Below, piece by piece: positions 34,709-43,478 of a stretch of DNA of 64,000 nt (position 1 is the stretch's first letter; every line of letters starts with the position of its first letter). A program made the translations under genes and the position numbers. This DNA comes from DASUVM01 sp036378955 (lineage in GTDB: Bacteria; Patescibacteriota; Saccharimonadia; Saccharimonadales; Saccharimonadaceae), in NCBI GenBank assembly GCA_036378955.1, contig DASUVM010000003.1:62001-126000 (forward strand), read 5' to 3'. Under the pieces are notes generated by a model. It saw only the letters and a program-made list of their open reading frames with translations. It was not told the DNA's origin and ran no database searches.

Positions 34709-34765
34709 CGGGTCTTGCAGTGTGGCTATATCTTTTTAATAGATATATACACGCTGCAAGACCCG
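34709..34765 (-). promoter_or_regulatory. leader hairpin of the gene at 34292
   Basis: CGGGTCTTGCAG pairs with CTGCAAGACCCG, with an inner TATATCT/AGATATA stem, about 25 bases before the Shine-Dalgarno of the minus-strand gene. Possibly a 5' mRNA stabiliser. Confidence 0.5.
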
Positions 34766-34864
34766 AGTACGGAGCAACTAAATAGGAATGCTGTAAAGGT
34801 ACTTTGGAAACACTGTCTCACAAAGTAAATACAGTATACCATATTTTGTACGATAATGCAAGAG

Positions 34865-35545
34865 ATTGTGCCGGAAACCTTCGAGTGAAGGCGTTAGCAT
34901 TTTTATACCTACTGGCACAGTTATGATACAGAGCAATTTCCTGCTACTAAGAATCCTGAAATTTTTATGGAAGAACTACGGGCAAACGATGTCCGTATCG
35001 AGAGTATTGAAATTGACCTTTCTAAATCCAACTCCCTACACGAACTATTCAAAACAGTAAAAAAACGAATCGGCGCGCCAGACATACTTATCAATAACGC
35101 GTGCTACGACAGGGGTGTCCCTTTTTCTGAACTCACAAGTGACGTCCTAGACACTCACTACGCTGTTAATGTTAGAGCTACGACATTGCTATGTGTGGAG
35201 TTTATAAAATCCTGGAAGAAACAAAATGGGGGAAGAATTATAAATCTGACTTCAGGGCAATCACTTGGCCCTATGAATGTCGACCAAGTTCCTTATACAA
35301 TTACAAAAGCAGGGCTTGAGATGCTCGCTAAACAGTTAGCTCCAGACATTCGCGGTCGCGGAATAACGATAAACGCGGTAGACCCAGGGCCGACTAATAC
35401 AGGCTGGATGAGCGAGGAACTAAAAGAAGAAATCCGCCAAGAATCAATTGTGAATGAACCCCATGAAGTGGCAGATGCAATTTTCTTGCTCTTATTAGAA
35501 GAAGCAGCCTCGACAACAGGCAACGTAATCCACGTCGGAAGGTAG
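34865..35545 (+). pseudogene. short-chain dehydrogenase, 5'-truncated and frameshifted
   Basis: The C-terminal 192 residues are a good SDR: INNA motif LINNACYDRG, active-site YTITK (VPYTITKAGLEML) and the DPGPTNTGWM loop. Upstream the frame continues as YTYWHSYDTEQFPATKNPEI, and before that a different frame encodes LCRKPSSEGVSIF, the expected helix after the cofactor loop. The Gly-rich NAD(P) motif itself is missing. A shift near 34900 plus loss of the first about 15 residues means it is inactive. Confidence 0.65.
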
Positions 35546-35776
35546 CACGCTGGTATTTACTAGAATTAAACCAAGATTACTCCTAGCAGAGTTTAGCCCG
35601 TTTAGATACACGACTAGGTACTTGTTAAGCTAAATATCGATTCGCCTTAACTCGTATAACAGAATTTCTTCTTTTCCACCATGTACAAAACTCGTTGTCC
35701 TTGGCTCATACCGTTCAGTACAAACAATTCCATTCAAATGATCGATTTCATGCGCCCTACATGCTATAGTTGCTCA

Positions 35777-36736
35777 GTGAACACTGGCTCTACATATCAT
35801 CCCGAACTCGCCCAAACTCCCTTTTACCTTGGTCGCCACGGCGAATCGGTTGGTAACGCTGGCGACCTATCACAAGGACGCGGTGAGGACAAACCAGGCG
35901 AACCCAATGGTCTAACCCCAAAAGGCGTAATGCAAGTAAAAGCCACTGTGCCCGCTCTTGCAGCCGCTGGAATTGATATACGACATGTCAGTAGCTCCAC
36001 ACTCACTCGTGCCAAAGAGTCTGCCGATGCTTTTATAGACGCTAGCTCCGAGCCCAAGCCCGCACTAGTTGGCGAGGTGGCGCCAGGTGAAGAGCATGGC
36101 CTCAAAGAGATCTCTCAAAAAGGCTGGGAAGGGATTTACAACCGCGAGCGAAGAAAACAGCTCCGTAAAGAGAAGCTAGCCCGTTTTATGGGTGAACTAG
36201 CACTTACTGGGGAGCTAGACCAAGAAGATATTGATGGCTATGCAGCATGGGTAATGCGATTAGGTGACGAGGATAACGGGGCTGAAAGTCCGCTCGGTGG
36301 CGCCTTACACGGTATTTCTGCACTTGAAGTACATGGTGTGAAACCGGGTGAGCTAGTATTCTCTCATGCTATGCTCAACCGCTACATTGATGCCATTGCC
36401 ACTACTGTGGACAGTGATGGCCGCGAGCGGCTATACCGCTTGCTGGAAAATCAATCAATCTCAGAACCCGCTAGGAATGTTGCCGTTATTAAGGCTTTAA
36501 AGGAGCTCGGTGTCAAAGATTTCAAAACTCACGATAATGCAGCCAATCGCCAGGCCAATGGTGGCGTCACTGAATATACTGTCGACCACACTTCTGGTCG
36601 GTGGATTGCTGGGCGTCGCATTGAGCCACCGAAATTAGGTAGTGAGCATGCCTATATCGAACATCGGCACAACGCCGAAGTTGGAAAGTGGGAACGCGTT
36701 ACGCCCGGCGACGGCAACAACAATGACAAGGAGTAA
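35777..36736 (+). CDS. histidine phosphatase superfamily protein, long form
   Basis: About 319 residues from GTG 35777, which follows TATAGT by 6 bases; an in-frame ATG at 35681 is the longer alternative. The phosphatase signature FYLGRHGESVGNAG carries the catalytic His; SSTLTRAKESADAF is the conserved Arg region, and VFSHAMLNRYI the second His. The family is normally about 200 residues; the extra C-terminal 100 (ending in EHAYIEHRHNAEVGKWERV) is of unknown role. The catalytic core is intact, so a phosphomonoesterase is likely. Confidence 0.65.
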   Translation: MNTGSTYHPELAQTPFYLGRHGESVGNAGDLSQGRGEDKPGEPNGLTPKGVMQVKATVPALAAAGIDIRHVSSSTLTRAKESADAFIDASSEPKPALVGEVAPGEEHGLKEISQKGWEGIYNRERRKQLRKEKLARFMGELALTGELDQEDIDGYAAWVMRLGDEDNGAESPLGGALHGISALEVHGVKPGELVFSHAMLNRYIDAIATTVDSDGRERLYRLLENQSISEPARNVAVIKALKELGVKDFKTHDNAANRQANGGVTEYTVDHTSGRWIAGRRIEPPKLGSEHAYIEHRHNAEVGKWERVTPGDGNNNDKE

Positions 36737-36769
36737 GTAAGTCCCCCGCACCATCCGCGATATGGTCCC

Positions 36770-36976
36770 TACCTCCAGAGAATCGAACATCATAATAACA
36801 AAGGTGGTCAATAAAATAATAAGTTCCAGGCGATATTTTCTGGAACTTTTTACCTCTGTTACGAATTGAATAATGTCATGGTGAACCTAACGACTACTCA
36901 GGTCGAAACCTTCTTCGGTGAGTTGAAATATATCGAGGTGCGGTTAAAGGCATTGGGCGTGTATGCCGTAAAATGA
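36770..36976 (+). repeat. hairpin repeat unit, copy A
   Basis: GAATCGAAC (36780-36788), AACAAAGGTGG (36798-36808), then hairpin AAGTTCCAG / CTGGAACTT with a T-run, ACCTCTGTTA, and ATGGTGAACCT at 36878. The outer AACAAAGGT/ACCTCTGTT pair encloses the inner stem. The ORF that follows ends 6 bases from the stop of the Fic gene on the other strand. Confidence 0.75.
36878..36976 (+). CDS. MVNL micro-ORF, copy A (32 residues)
   Basis: Begins MVNL, continues VETFFGELKYIEVRLKALG, and ends TGA. It aligns without gaps over residues 1-27 with copies C and E, keeping L4, L16, R22-L23 and L26-G27. Predicted amphipathic helix. No Shine-Dalgarno sequence is visible and a terminator-like hairpin lies in front, so translation is uncertain. 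Confidence 0.4.
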   Translation: MVNLTTTQVETFFGELKYIEVRLKALGVYAVK

Positions 36977-36981
36977 ATGGC

Positions 36982-37851
36982 CTATTTACCTATTTTCCAA
37001 ACACCCTTTTCCCGAAAAGCCGAGACAGTCTGGCGCCGGGCTGCGTTAAGTAAGGCGTTTGGGGATTCACCAGTTTGTTTGGCATAATCAGTGAGCGTTA
37101 CAATTTCCAGACCCTTCAAATACGTGATCCGTTTGTTTAACGATTCCATGAGCGACAACGACAGGAGGTTATCTAACCGCTCGGTCGACTTACTATCCTG
37201 ATACGCCTGAAAGGCCGGATAGTAATAGTCGCGCTTGCCTTTGTTGCGGATAATAGCTGACGGATACCCATGGAGCATGAGCTGCATGTTAATTAACACG
37301 CGGCCAATCCGGCCGTTGCCATCAACAAATGGGTGAATACGTTCAAATTCGAGATGAAAACGCGAGATACGATCAAGGAAATATTCGTCATGCGAGCTTT
37401 CGTAATCAGCTAACAGATTATCGAGCAGTTGCTCAACATGCTCTGGGGCTGGCGCAATATGCGTACCGACCCGGACGTATTCATGTTCAGCGCGGAAGCG
37501 CCCAGCAATATTGTCATTAATGCCACCGATCAGCATTCTATGCAGCAACAATATGTTTTCCTTGGTAAGCACTGCGTCCTTCTTGTTTCGGATGTATTCT
37601 GTGACACGCGCCAAATTCTTAGCCTCAAACAACTCACGAACACTCACATTTCGCGCGACCTCTAACTCTAGCAATATGCGTTCCGTTTCCTGGAGCGTCA
37701 GTGTCGAATTTTCTATAGCATTTGAGTTATAGACAAGTTCCGGTACCTCTGCTTCGTCAATCATGACGAGCAATGACTCCTTGCCAGCCCTAAGTTGCTC
37801 ATATTCTCTTTTGAGCTGTTTTATCTTATCTTTGTTATAGGCGCTGATCAT
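36982..37851 (-). CDS. Fic family protein
   Basis: A 289-residue protein with the Fic active-site motif HPFVDGNGRIGR (about 176-187; catalytic His) and, near the N-terminus, SNAIEN (about 43-48), which fits the inhibitory S/TxxxE(G/N) motif, so it is a self-inhibited class II type. A winged-helix-like C-terminus follows. Such enzymes AMPylate target proteins using ATP. A textbook promoter lies in front (37858-37886), and the mRNA is leaderless. It sits alone between repeat copies A and G. Confidence 0.85.
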   Translation of the reverse strand: MISAYNKDKIKQLKREYEQLRAGKESLLVMIDEAEVPELVYNSNAIENSTLTLQETERILLELEVARNVSVRELFEAKNLARVTEYIRNKKDAVLTKENILLLHRMLIGGINDNIAGRFRAEHEYVRVGTHIAPAPEHVEQLLDNLLADYESSHDEYFLDRISRFHLEFERIHPFVDGNGRIGRVLINMQLMLHGYPSAIIRNKGKRDYYYPAFQAYQDSKSTERLDNLLSLSLMESLNKRITYLKGLEIVTLTDYAKQTGESPNALLNAARRQTVSAFREKGVWKIGK

Positions 37852-37857
37852 AGCTAC

Positions 37858-37886
37858 AGTATACGAAATTAACGCTTAACTGTCAA
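37858..37886 (-). promoter_or_regulatory. consensus leaderless promoter of fic, with operator-like repeats
   Basis: On the minus strand TTGACA and TATACT are 17 bases apart, and the ATG is 6 bases further. TTAACG and CGTTAA half-sites (37869-37874 and 37892-37897) flank the -35 box and could bind a repressor. Confidence 0.75.
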
Positions 37887-37939
37887 TATATCGTTAATAT
37901 TACCCTATTATACATAGTTTTAACGAATAATTGTTTTCA

Positions 37940-38021
37940 ACTCTCGAGGAATCGAACTCGACTTTACAGAGGCAACGCCTAAAAAAGAGTTCGATAAAAT
38001 AAATTATCAGACTCTTTTTGA
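37940..38021 (+). repeat. hairpin repeat unit, copy G
   Basis: GAATCGAAC (37949-37957), TTACAGAGG (37963-37971) and an inner stem AAAAAGAGT / ACTCTTTTT around 37982-38019 in place of the AAGTTCC/GGAACTT stem of other copies. No MVNL ORF follows; instead the sequence runs into the truncated end of an SDR gene. Confidence 0.65.
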
Positions 38022-38164
38022 TCTGGAAATAGTGACTGCTTAAGCTCCTTTAGTCGGTCGCTGCGGCGAGCTAGGAGAATGAGTTTGTGGCTATCTTTGA
38101 CTAAAAGCTCCGCCGTAGCAAGGCCAAAGCCTGATGAGGCGCCAGTGATAAGGATGGTTTTCAT
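37979..38164 (-). pseudogene. N-terminal remnant of a short-chain dehydrogenase
   Basis: Starts MKTILITGASSGFGLATAEL, the cofactor-binding motif of a classical SDR, and continues through the first helix and ARRSDRLKELKQSLF before stopping inside repeat copy G. The catalytic YxxxK half is missing, so the gene was cut at the repeat. It is unrelated to the C-terminal SDR remnant at 34865-35545, which belongs to a different SDR branch. Confidence 0.65.
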
Positions 38165-38474
38165 AATCCTCCTCATCAATAAGTGGTTCTTCATAGGGAT
38201 GCGCAGCCCTAAGCGCTGCAATTACTTGTTTGGCTTCTCTAAGGTTGCAATTAACTGATATCTGCTCTTCTTCAACGATCTCCAGCTTATTCGCTTCACC
38301 AATGTGCGGATCGGCGTTTTCGGATGGCTTAAAACGCCCCCTGCCGGTTACCGAGAAGCTACAAAAGCTATATTCGCCCAGTATATCGGTGCCGGCTTTA
38401 CCGAGCGCTTCACGGATCTCGTCGGCATTTTCCAATGGTGCTGTAGTGGTGATTTGAACGCGTTTGAAGTTCAT
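38091..38474 (-). CDS. NIF3/YqfO-like insert-domain protein, C-terminus altered
   Basis: A 127-residue protein matching the PII-like domain found within YqfO/NIF3 proteins: GEYSFCSFSVTGRGRFKP, HIGEANKLEIVEEEQISV and VIAALRAAHPYEEPLID. After that it overlaps the SDR remnant by 74 bases and encodes a stretch (HPYHWRLIRLWPCYGGAF) with no family match, so the natural end may have been replaced by a fusion. Binding function unknown. Confidence 0.55.
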   Translation of the reverse strand: MNFKRVQITTTAPLENADEIREALGKAGTDILGEYSFCSFSVTGRGRFKPSENADPHIGEANKLEIVEEEQISVNCNLREAKQVIAALRAAHPYEEPLIDEEDYENHPYHWRLIRLWPCYGGAFSQR

Positions 38475-38477
38475 AAC

Positions 38478-38633
38478 TTACTCGGTCGTGTATTCTCCCA
38501 CAAATACCTGGCCGTTCTCGATTTCAATGAGTTCTGCTATTTGTTCATGGCCTGCAGGACTTGATACGTCTGGCTCACCGGGTAGTCCGGCAGCTTTGTT
38601 TGATCTGGCGTGTCGGATAATTACTAGCTTCAT
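38478..38633 (-). pseudogene. truncated histidine phosphatase-like remnant
   Basis: 51 residues starting MKLVIIRHARSNKAAGLPGE, the N-terminal RHG-type strand of a histidine phosphatase (RHA here), then SPAGHEQIAEL and an end unlike the family. The catalytic C-terminal half is missing. It sits 3 bases upstream of the YqfO-like gene, in a row of three shortened genes. Confidence 0.5.
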
Positions 38634-38737
38634 ATTTCTATGATAGCGTATGCAGCCTGTTTTCTTTAGAAAACATAGTCCGATCAAAAAGCCCAGTTTT
38701 TCTAATTTCTTGACCGTTTGCTAACCCTCATGCGGTG

Positions 38738-39682
38738 CTATAAGGCCGTGGCGCGCAAGACCACCCGTTTATCATACGTTTGTGTCTTTTGATCAAATGT
38801 ACCAGTGCATGTAATTATGTTCAGGTCTTGGCGGCCGGGATTTTTAGACACTAACAAATCGGTCATAGGAACGTCCCCGGCCGGCATAGTTTGTATGCTC
38901 GTCACCTTGTACGACAGAACCGTTCCATCACCTTTCTCAATCGTCACTACCGATCCGGCTTTCACACTTGCTAGGTTGTGGAAAATCCCCGGTTTTGTGG
39001 GACCCGCATAATGTCCGTTCAAGATCATCGCCCCGGATTCACCCGGCTTAGCGCTTCCCTCATACCAACCTGCATCATACGAACTTTTTGGCGTATTAAG
39101 CTCATTATTCGGTAATATACCCATGTGCAATACCCGGGCGGCAACCCCGATCGAATCAATCCGAATTACTCTGGGCAGATCTGGTGCCACATGATATCCT
39201 GAGAGCGAATTTTCGGGTGGCTTCGATTCGTCAATAGCAGGAGCAGCATTCCCGTCATGCTTATGCGCCATGACACTGGCTTTTACTTCATGGGTCGTTA
39301 TGAGCGCATTAATGCTGGCATATAAGCTCAAGCCGATGAGGACTAATATAACTAATGACGTGGCCGCCACCTTTAGATGTCGCTTTCCTCTGCCAAGCTT
39401 TGGTTTGGCCGGCGCAGGGCTCAGTAGCATTGGCTTGTTGGGCAATACGGAGTTCTCATTATTTTTAGACGATTCTGAGGCAACCGATGGTGCAGGCGTA
39501 GACACGATGGAATACCTTTTATCGTGCAGAGGCCGCAGGGTGTCCAACGTTGGTCGTGGACGACTTGGGACGATGATAGATCGTCGAGGGGGAATAATAC
39601 CTTCAATACTACCCCGCGTTTTCTTCTGTCGAGGGGTAGTATTGTTAGGTTGCGATGTTAGCCTGTGAGACTCCATGCGCAA
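38738..39682 (-). CDS. sortase
   Basis: A 314-residue membrane-anchored transpeptidase: long basic, Pro/Ser-rich cytoplasmic N-terminus (1-105), a transmembrane helix (about 106-126) and a sortase domain. Catalytic residues are the His in LNGHYAG (about 222), the Cys in NIITCTGTF (about 293) and the Arg in KRVVLRATAL. Cleaves a sorting signal and links proteins to the envelope. It follows by 9 bases a gene whose product ends with VPNTGG, the likely substrate. Subclass not assigned. Confidence 0.85.
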   Translation of the reverse strand: MRMESHRLTSQPNNTTPRQKKTRGSIEGIIPPRRSIIVPSRPRPTLDTLRPLHDKRYSIVSTPAPSVASESSKNNENSVLPNKPMLLSPAPAKPKLGRGKRHLKVAATSLVILVLIGLSLYASINALITTHEVKASVMAHKHDGNAAPAIDESKPPENSLSGYHVAPDLPRVIRIDSIGVAARVLHMGILPNNELNTPKSSYDAGWYEGSAKPGESGAMILNGHYAGPTKPGIFHNLASVKAGSVVTIEKGDGTVLSYKVTSIQTMPAGDVPMTDLLVSKNPGRQDLNIITCTGTFDQKTQTYDKRVVLRATAL

Positions 39683-39691
39683 TCTCTCTTG

Positions 39692-41266
39692 TTATCTTTT
39701 GTTGCTCAGGATAGTTCGGCGAGCCACAAGCCCCACCGCTAAAGCCGCACCCAGCCCTAAGGCGCTTATGAGCACAGGATTAGCATCATACATGGTACCT
39801 CCGGTGTTTGGCACGCCAGGCACGCTCACAGCCGTCAGTACTACATCATTACCGTCGCCACCAACGTAGCTCACTCGAAGCACAACACCATCGAGTTCGA
39901 ATGTCGCGCCCTCCGCATAACCGCTGAAGGTACCTACTACAGCATCAGAACCGTCATTGTTGATGATGGTGTACTTCTGGCCAGCAGTCGGCTTGAACCC
40001 TCCATAGAAACTTGTCTGCAGCGAACCACCCGTTAGGTCAATACTCCCTACCACATTAAGCTGATCATAACCGCTACATGCATCTGCGCCACCAATTTCT
40101 GCCACGTAAGTGCCGCCTGCTATGAGATTGCCCGTCTGCATACAACCGGGGCTTAGCCCTGGAGCGATCTGAGCTTGGGCGCCAACACTAACGGCACCCA
40201 CCTTGCCAGTTCCCTTCAAGATCCCGTTTTCGACAACCGTCACATCACCTCGTTCACCATTGATAATGTATGTATTATTTGCGCCAATAAATACACTCAA
40301 ACCAGGCTGGCTATCACCTGCCGCCACGGTCGTGACACGCATTGGTGAATCGTAGGTACCATTTGGAGTTCCCGACGTATTGCTGCTAGATTCGATTACA
40401 AGTTGCGCATTCTGACCGCTCGCCATGGTTAGTGTGTGTGCACCGCTCAAAGCCCCACTGACTTTCAGGATATTCTTATTGAAGCCACCCGCCGTTGTAT
40501 CGCCACCCAGCGAAATTGCACCAGTCCAATTGAGTGTCTTGGTTAAATTACCGCCACCGCCACAACCAGCTACAATGACCGCGCCATCGCCCGACCCATT
40601 ACCAGTAATGCTCAGAGGCTCATCAACCGTCAAATCACTTGTGAAACACGCTCGCAATATTGCTCCGCTTGCGACCGTCGTTGTACCCGCAGAGGTACCC
40701 AAAGAAGCCGCCTTACTTATCTGCAGTACTCCCGCACTGGCAGTTAGATTGCCGGTGTAACTCGTGTTGCTTCCATCGAGCGATAGGGTACCAGCGCCGG
40801 TCTTTGTGATCGAACCAGAGCCGCTCACTACACCGGTCAGTGTCAGGAAATTCGTATCAGAAACATTCCATGTTTGTGAGCCGCTGATTGTAATGTTATT
40901 AGCAATTACATTACTCGTATTTGTACTGCTGGAATATACCAATCCGCCTGTCACAGTTAGGGCGTTACCCGTTATGGTATAGCCATTATCATTACTGCCC
41001 GAGAAAGTAATCGAGTTAACACTTAGACCACTAGCATTATTAGCCGGCGCCTTGTCGCTGGCACTCAGCGGAAAAACCAAGTCGTCGCCAGTAGTTGGAG
41101 CGCCAGAAGGGCTCCAGTTGCCTGCCGTATTAAACTGATGGTCACCCGCTGTACCTGCCCAGGTTTTGGTAGCAGCAAAAACGGTACCCTGCTGTATCAA
41201 ACTAATAGTTATAGCCAACATTAATACCGCTAATGTGCGGACTCCCCATACATACACCCTTTTCAT
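39692..41266 (-). CDS. sortase-anchored beta-helix surface protein (PATR-like)
   Basis: A 524-residue exported protein: signal peptide (1-31), a repetitive beta-rich body with autotransporter-associated repeats (GAGTLSLDGSNTSYTGNL, then GVLQI), a C-terminal VPNTGG sorting motif (about 490), a transmembrane helix and an RRTILSNKR tail. Exposed adhesin-like fibre, cut by the sortase encoded 9 bases downstream. There is no outer-membrane barrel, so it is wall-anchored and not an autotransporter. Confidence 0.75.
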   Translation of the reverse strand: MKRVYVWGVRTLAVLMLAITISLIQQGTVFAATKTWAGTAGDHQFNTAGNWSPSGAPTTGDDLVFPLSASDKAPANNASGLSVNSITFSGSNDNGYTITGNALTVTGGLVYSSSTNTSNVIANNITISGSQTWNVSDTNFLTLTGVVSGSGSITKTGAGTLSLDGSNTSYTGNLTASAGVLQISKAASLGTSAGTTTVASGAILRACFTSDLTVDEPLSITGNGSGDGAVIVAGCGGGGNLTKTLNWTGAISLGGDTTAGGFNKNILKVSGALSGAHTLTMASGQNAQLVIESSSNTSGTPNGTYDSPMRVTTVAAGDSQPGLSVFIGANNTYIINGERGDVTVVENGILKGTGKVGAVSVGAQAQIAPGLSPGCMQTGNLIAGGTYVAEIGGADACSGYDQLNVVGSIDLTGGSLQTSFYGGFKPTAGQKYTIINNDGSDAVVGTFSGYAEGATFELDGVVLRVSYVGGDGNDVVLTAVSVPGVPNTGGTMYDANPVLISALGLGAALAVGLVARRTILSNKR

Positions 41267-41464
41267 TTTTTGACCTCTTTGTTTTTCTTTGATGACTATA
41301 TTTTATCAAGCATCCTGCATACATTGCAATAGAATCCAGCACATTCTACTTTATTTATAGCAAGTACTGCCTATTTCTTACTCCTCATTGATGAAGACAC
41401 TTGATAAAGAATGGTTAGGCAGTCAGGAAGTCTCACATAACCGTATGATATTGCTTGAGCAACT

Positions 41465-41655
41465 TTGCTGCCTGAACTAGCCCATCGTCCTTTAAAAGCT
41501 GAGGAGGTCAAGGACGTGTTACAATCCAAGACACTTATAGATTTCTTTAAAGATAAGGAGCACGTAATCATTGGAGGGGACTTTAATATCTTTCCTGAGA
41601 CAGAGAGCATTAGCATGTTTGAAAAAGCACACTATATAGACTTGATTAAAAAGTC
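41465..41655 (+). pseudogene. EEP nuclease-family fragment cut by the IS3 element
   Basis: Encodes HRPLKAEEVKDVLQSKTLID and VIIGGDFNIFPETESISMF. GGDFN is the metal-binding motif of the endonuclease/exonuclease/phosphatase fold. The reading frame enters the insertion sequence at its left end. The N-terminal part before about 41465 is also degraded. Confidence 0.5.
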
Positions 41656-41687
41656 TGTCAACCTCCCCTCCCACCGAACACCTTGTC

Positions 41688-42568
41688 TCAGACTTTCTGT
41701 AGCTCACTGGCTTTGAGCCGGGCGGCGTAAGCCGCCGGGCTCATGCCCAGTGCAATGTGGATACGTTTGGTGTTGTAGTAGTGAATATGGATGGCAATGG
41801 CTTCGTGGAGTTGGGGTAGATCCTTGTACTGTCCCAAGCTGCCCATCTCGCGCTTAAATCCACCAAACCAACGCTCCATGTAGCCATTCTGCCAAGGGCT
41901 GCTCTTGGCGCTGCAACTGAGCTGTATTTCCATACGCTGGCAAGTAAGCTGGTGCTTGTAGCTCAAATACTCGGAGCCTTGGTCGGAATGCAGAATGGCC
42001 GGACTCGGATGTTTGCTGAGTGCGTCCAGTAATGCTTCATGGGTCAACTCGGAACTGTGGCGTAGCCCCAGCTTCCAACCAACCACTTGCCGTGTTTTGA
42101 GGTCAAGGACAACGGCCAAGTAGTGCATACTGCCGGCAAACCACAGGTAGGTAAAATCCTGTACCCAGGCATGGGCATCTACCATGCCACGGTAATCCAG
42201 GCCGTCCTGTGGCCGGAGCTCATTCCGAAACTTGGCATAGCGCTGCAGGATGTTGAGCGGTGCTTGTATCTCTGGCGGTGTACGTCTTCTGCCACGCTGC
42301 TTCTTGGTAGGGTGCGGCACTACTACACCCGCAAGGCTGCGAATGCGGCGAGCTTTCTTGACGTTCCAGCCCAGGTGCAGTGCCAGCCGGTAGGCACCGT
42401 AGAATGGGTGTTGCTCGTGTGCGAGCCGGAGCTCGGCAATGGCTGCCTGGTCGCGTACTTTTTGTTTTGTTGGTGCTGCGTACAAGCTAGTCCTGCCAAC
42501 CCCAAGATGGCGGGCAAAGTGCCTGCGCCATCCCGGGTCGACCTCATCCAGGATGGCTAATGTTTTGG
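41688..42568 (-). CDS. IS3-family transposase OrfB (integrase core)
   Basis: DDE integrase: D in WVQDFTYLWFAG, D in ILHSDQGSEY (about residue 167 from TTG 42485) and E in GYMERWFGGFKRE, followed by HYYNTKRIHIALGM near the end. The frame is open upstream of the TTG at 42485 into orfA (LDEVDPGWRRHFARHLGVGR), so it is probably made by -1 frameshift at CCAAAAC next to the orfA stop, as in other IS3 elements. Intact catalytic triad. Confidence 0.8.
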
Positions 42569-42815
42569 GCGATTGAGCTCAGCGGTGGCCCGGCCGAGCA
42601 GTTTGTACAGCTGCTCATTCTCCTTACGGAGTCGGTTCAGCTCCAGGACTAAGTTCTTGTTTCCGTCTACCACGCCAGCACGTAGCCAGGTGTAAATGGT
42701 TTTAGGGCTGACATTGTGCGAGGCTGCCGCCTCGCTCACACTCACGCCTTGGTTGCGAATTTGGTCTAGTATTTCGGCCTTGACGGCCGGGTCAATGGGG
42801 CTTGTAGCCAGGCAT
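42557..42815 (-). CDS. IS3-family OrfA, with an early frameshift
   Basis: The helix-turn-helix part reads VSVSEAAASHNVSPKTIYTW and continues with a leucine-zipper-like LVLELNRLRKENEQLYKLL. Before it the same protein is open (DPAVKAEILDQIRNQG), and an ATG at 42815 with MPGYKP would join it if one C in a run of four were removed. An internal GTG/ATG at 42745 gives 62 residues. The shift may disable the element, or be a sequencing error in a homopolymer. Confidence 0.6.
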
Positions 42816-43109
42816 GTTTATGCTCCTTGTTACTGAATATTCTACTGCATTTTCTCAGACAGTGTGTTCAGTATATGGGGAGGGTGACAGCTCGACATCA
42901 AGACGACAAGAAACCAGCTTGCCAGGGATATGTATCCGAACAATAAGCAATACTTTTCCCGAGTATGTATTTATTACGCCTGCAGTTAAGCTCCATAAAT
43001 TTACCGTACACGACAATAAATATCAGATCATTTGCCTCTTGAAGTTGAGATAGACGCATAACTGACTCTATCTTCTTTATACATTGAGCTGTATGTCTGC
43101 TTCTGTCAT

Positions 43110-43292
43110 TATAACCATCAAGGAATCGCACCATAGACAATAGGGAGTGAACGCAAAAAGAAAAGCTCCACGTAATAAACCATGAGCTTCTATCTGGGTA
43201 ATCTTATGGTGAACCTACCGGACCAGTTTTGGAACACCCTATGGAAGGATTTAGAGCGAATGGACGCAAGACTCGAAGAACTAGGCTTATAA
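43110..43292 (+). repeat. hairpin repeat unit, copy E
   Basis: GAATCGCAC (43123-43131), outer AATAG/CTATC pair and inner AAAGCTC/GAGCTT stem (43160-43189), then ATGGTGAACCT at 43206. The stem sequence differs from copies A, B and D but the pairing is kept, so arms have changed together. Confidence 0.65.
43206..43292 (+). CDS. MVNL micro-ORF, copy E (28 residues)
   Basis: Starts MVNLPDQFWNTLW and continues LERMDARLEELGL, TAA. Same length as copy C, and codons differ mostly at silent positions (CAG/CAA, CTA/TTG, TTA/TTG, CGA/CGG, GCA/GCC, GAA/GAG), which indicates selection on the peptide. Amphipathic helix. No Shine-Dalgarno is visible. Confidence 0.45.
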   Translation: MVNLPDQFWNTLWKDLERMDARLEELGL

Positions 43293-43424
43293 GATTTGCT
43301 TTTCTTCAAGCATTCCGGTGTACGGTCGAATATACGCTTGTGTCGCCCTAAGAGCCATAAAGAATAGCTATAATTTCATAGTCTTCTCGTGAATCCGCAC
43401 TGTTAATAAGTATAGAATGCAAAA

Positions 43425-43448
43425 GGCGGCTCCAATCAAGGAGCCGCT
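43425..43448 (-). terminator. intrinsic terminator of the gene at 43479
   Basis: GCGGCTCC / GGAGCCGC with a T-run on the minus strand. Confidence 0.7.
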
Positions 43449-43478
43449 TCCGCACTTTCTTCCTCAGCCACACTTGAC

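Larger units (their letters stand above)
41655..42890 (-). mobile_element. IS3-family insertion sequence
   Basis: About 1.24 kb with imperfect terminal repeats: CTGTCAACCTCCCC at the left (41655) and GGGGAGGGTGACAG at the right (to 42890), both ending TG/CA, plus a shared inner GAACAC and TGTCT. It holds orfA and orfB in the usual arrangement. No target duplication is visible. It interrupts an EEP nuclease fragment. Confidence 0.75.

Noticed and set aside
34178..34828. Long plus-strand frame over the gene at 34292
   Set aside because: It is the antisense of a GC-rich gene; the minus-strand frame has a Shine-Dalgarno site, flanking hairpins and normal composition.
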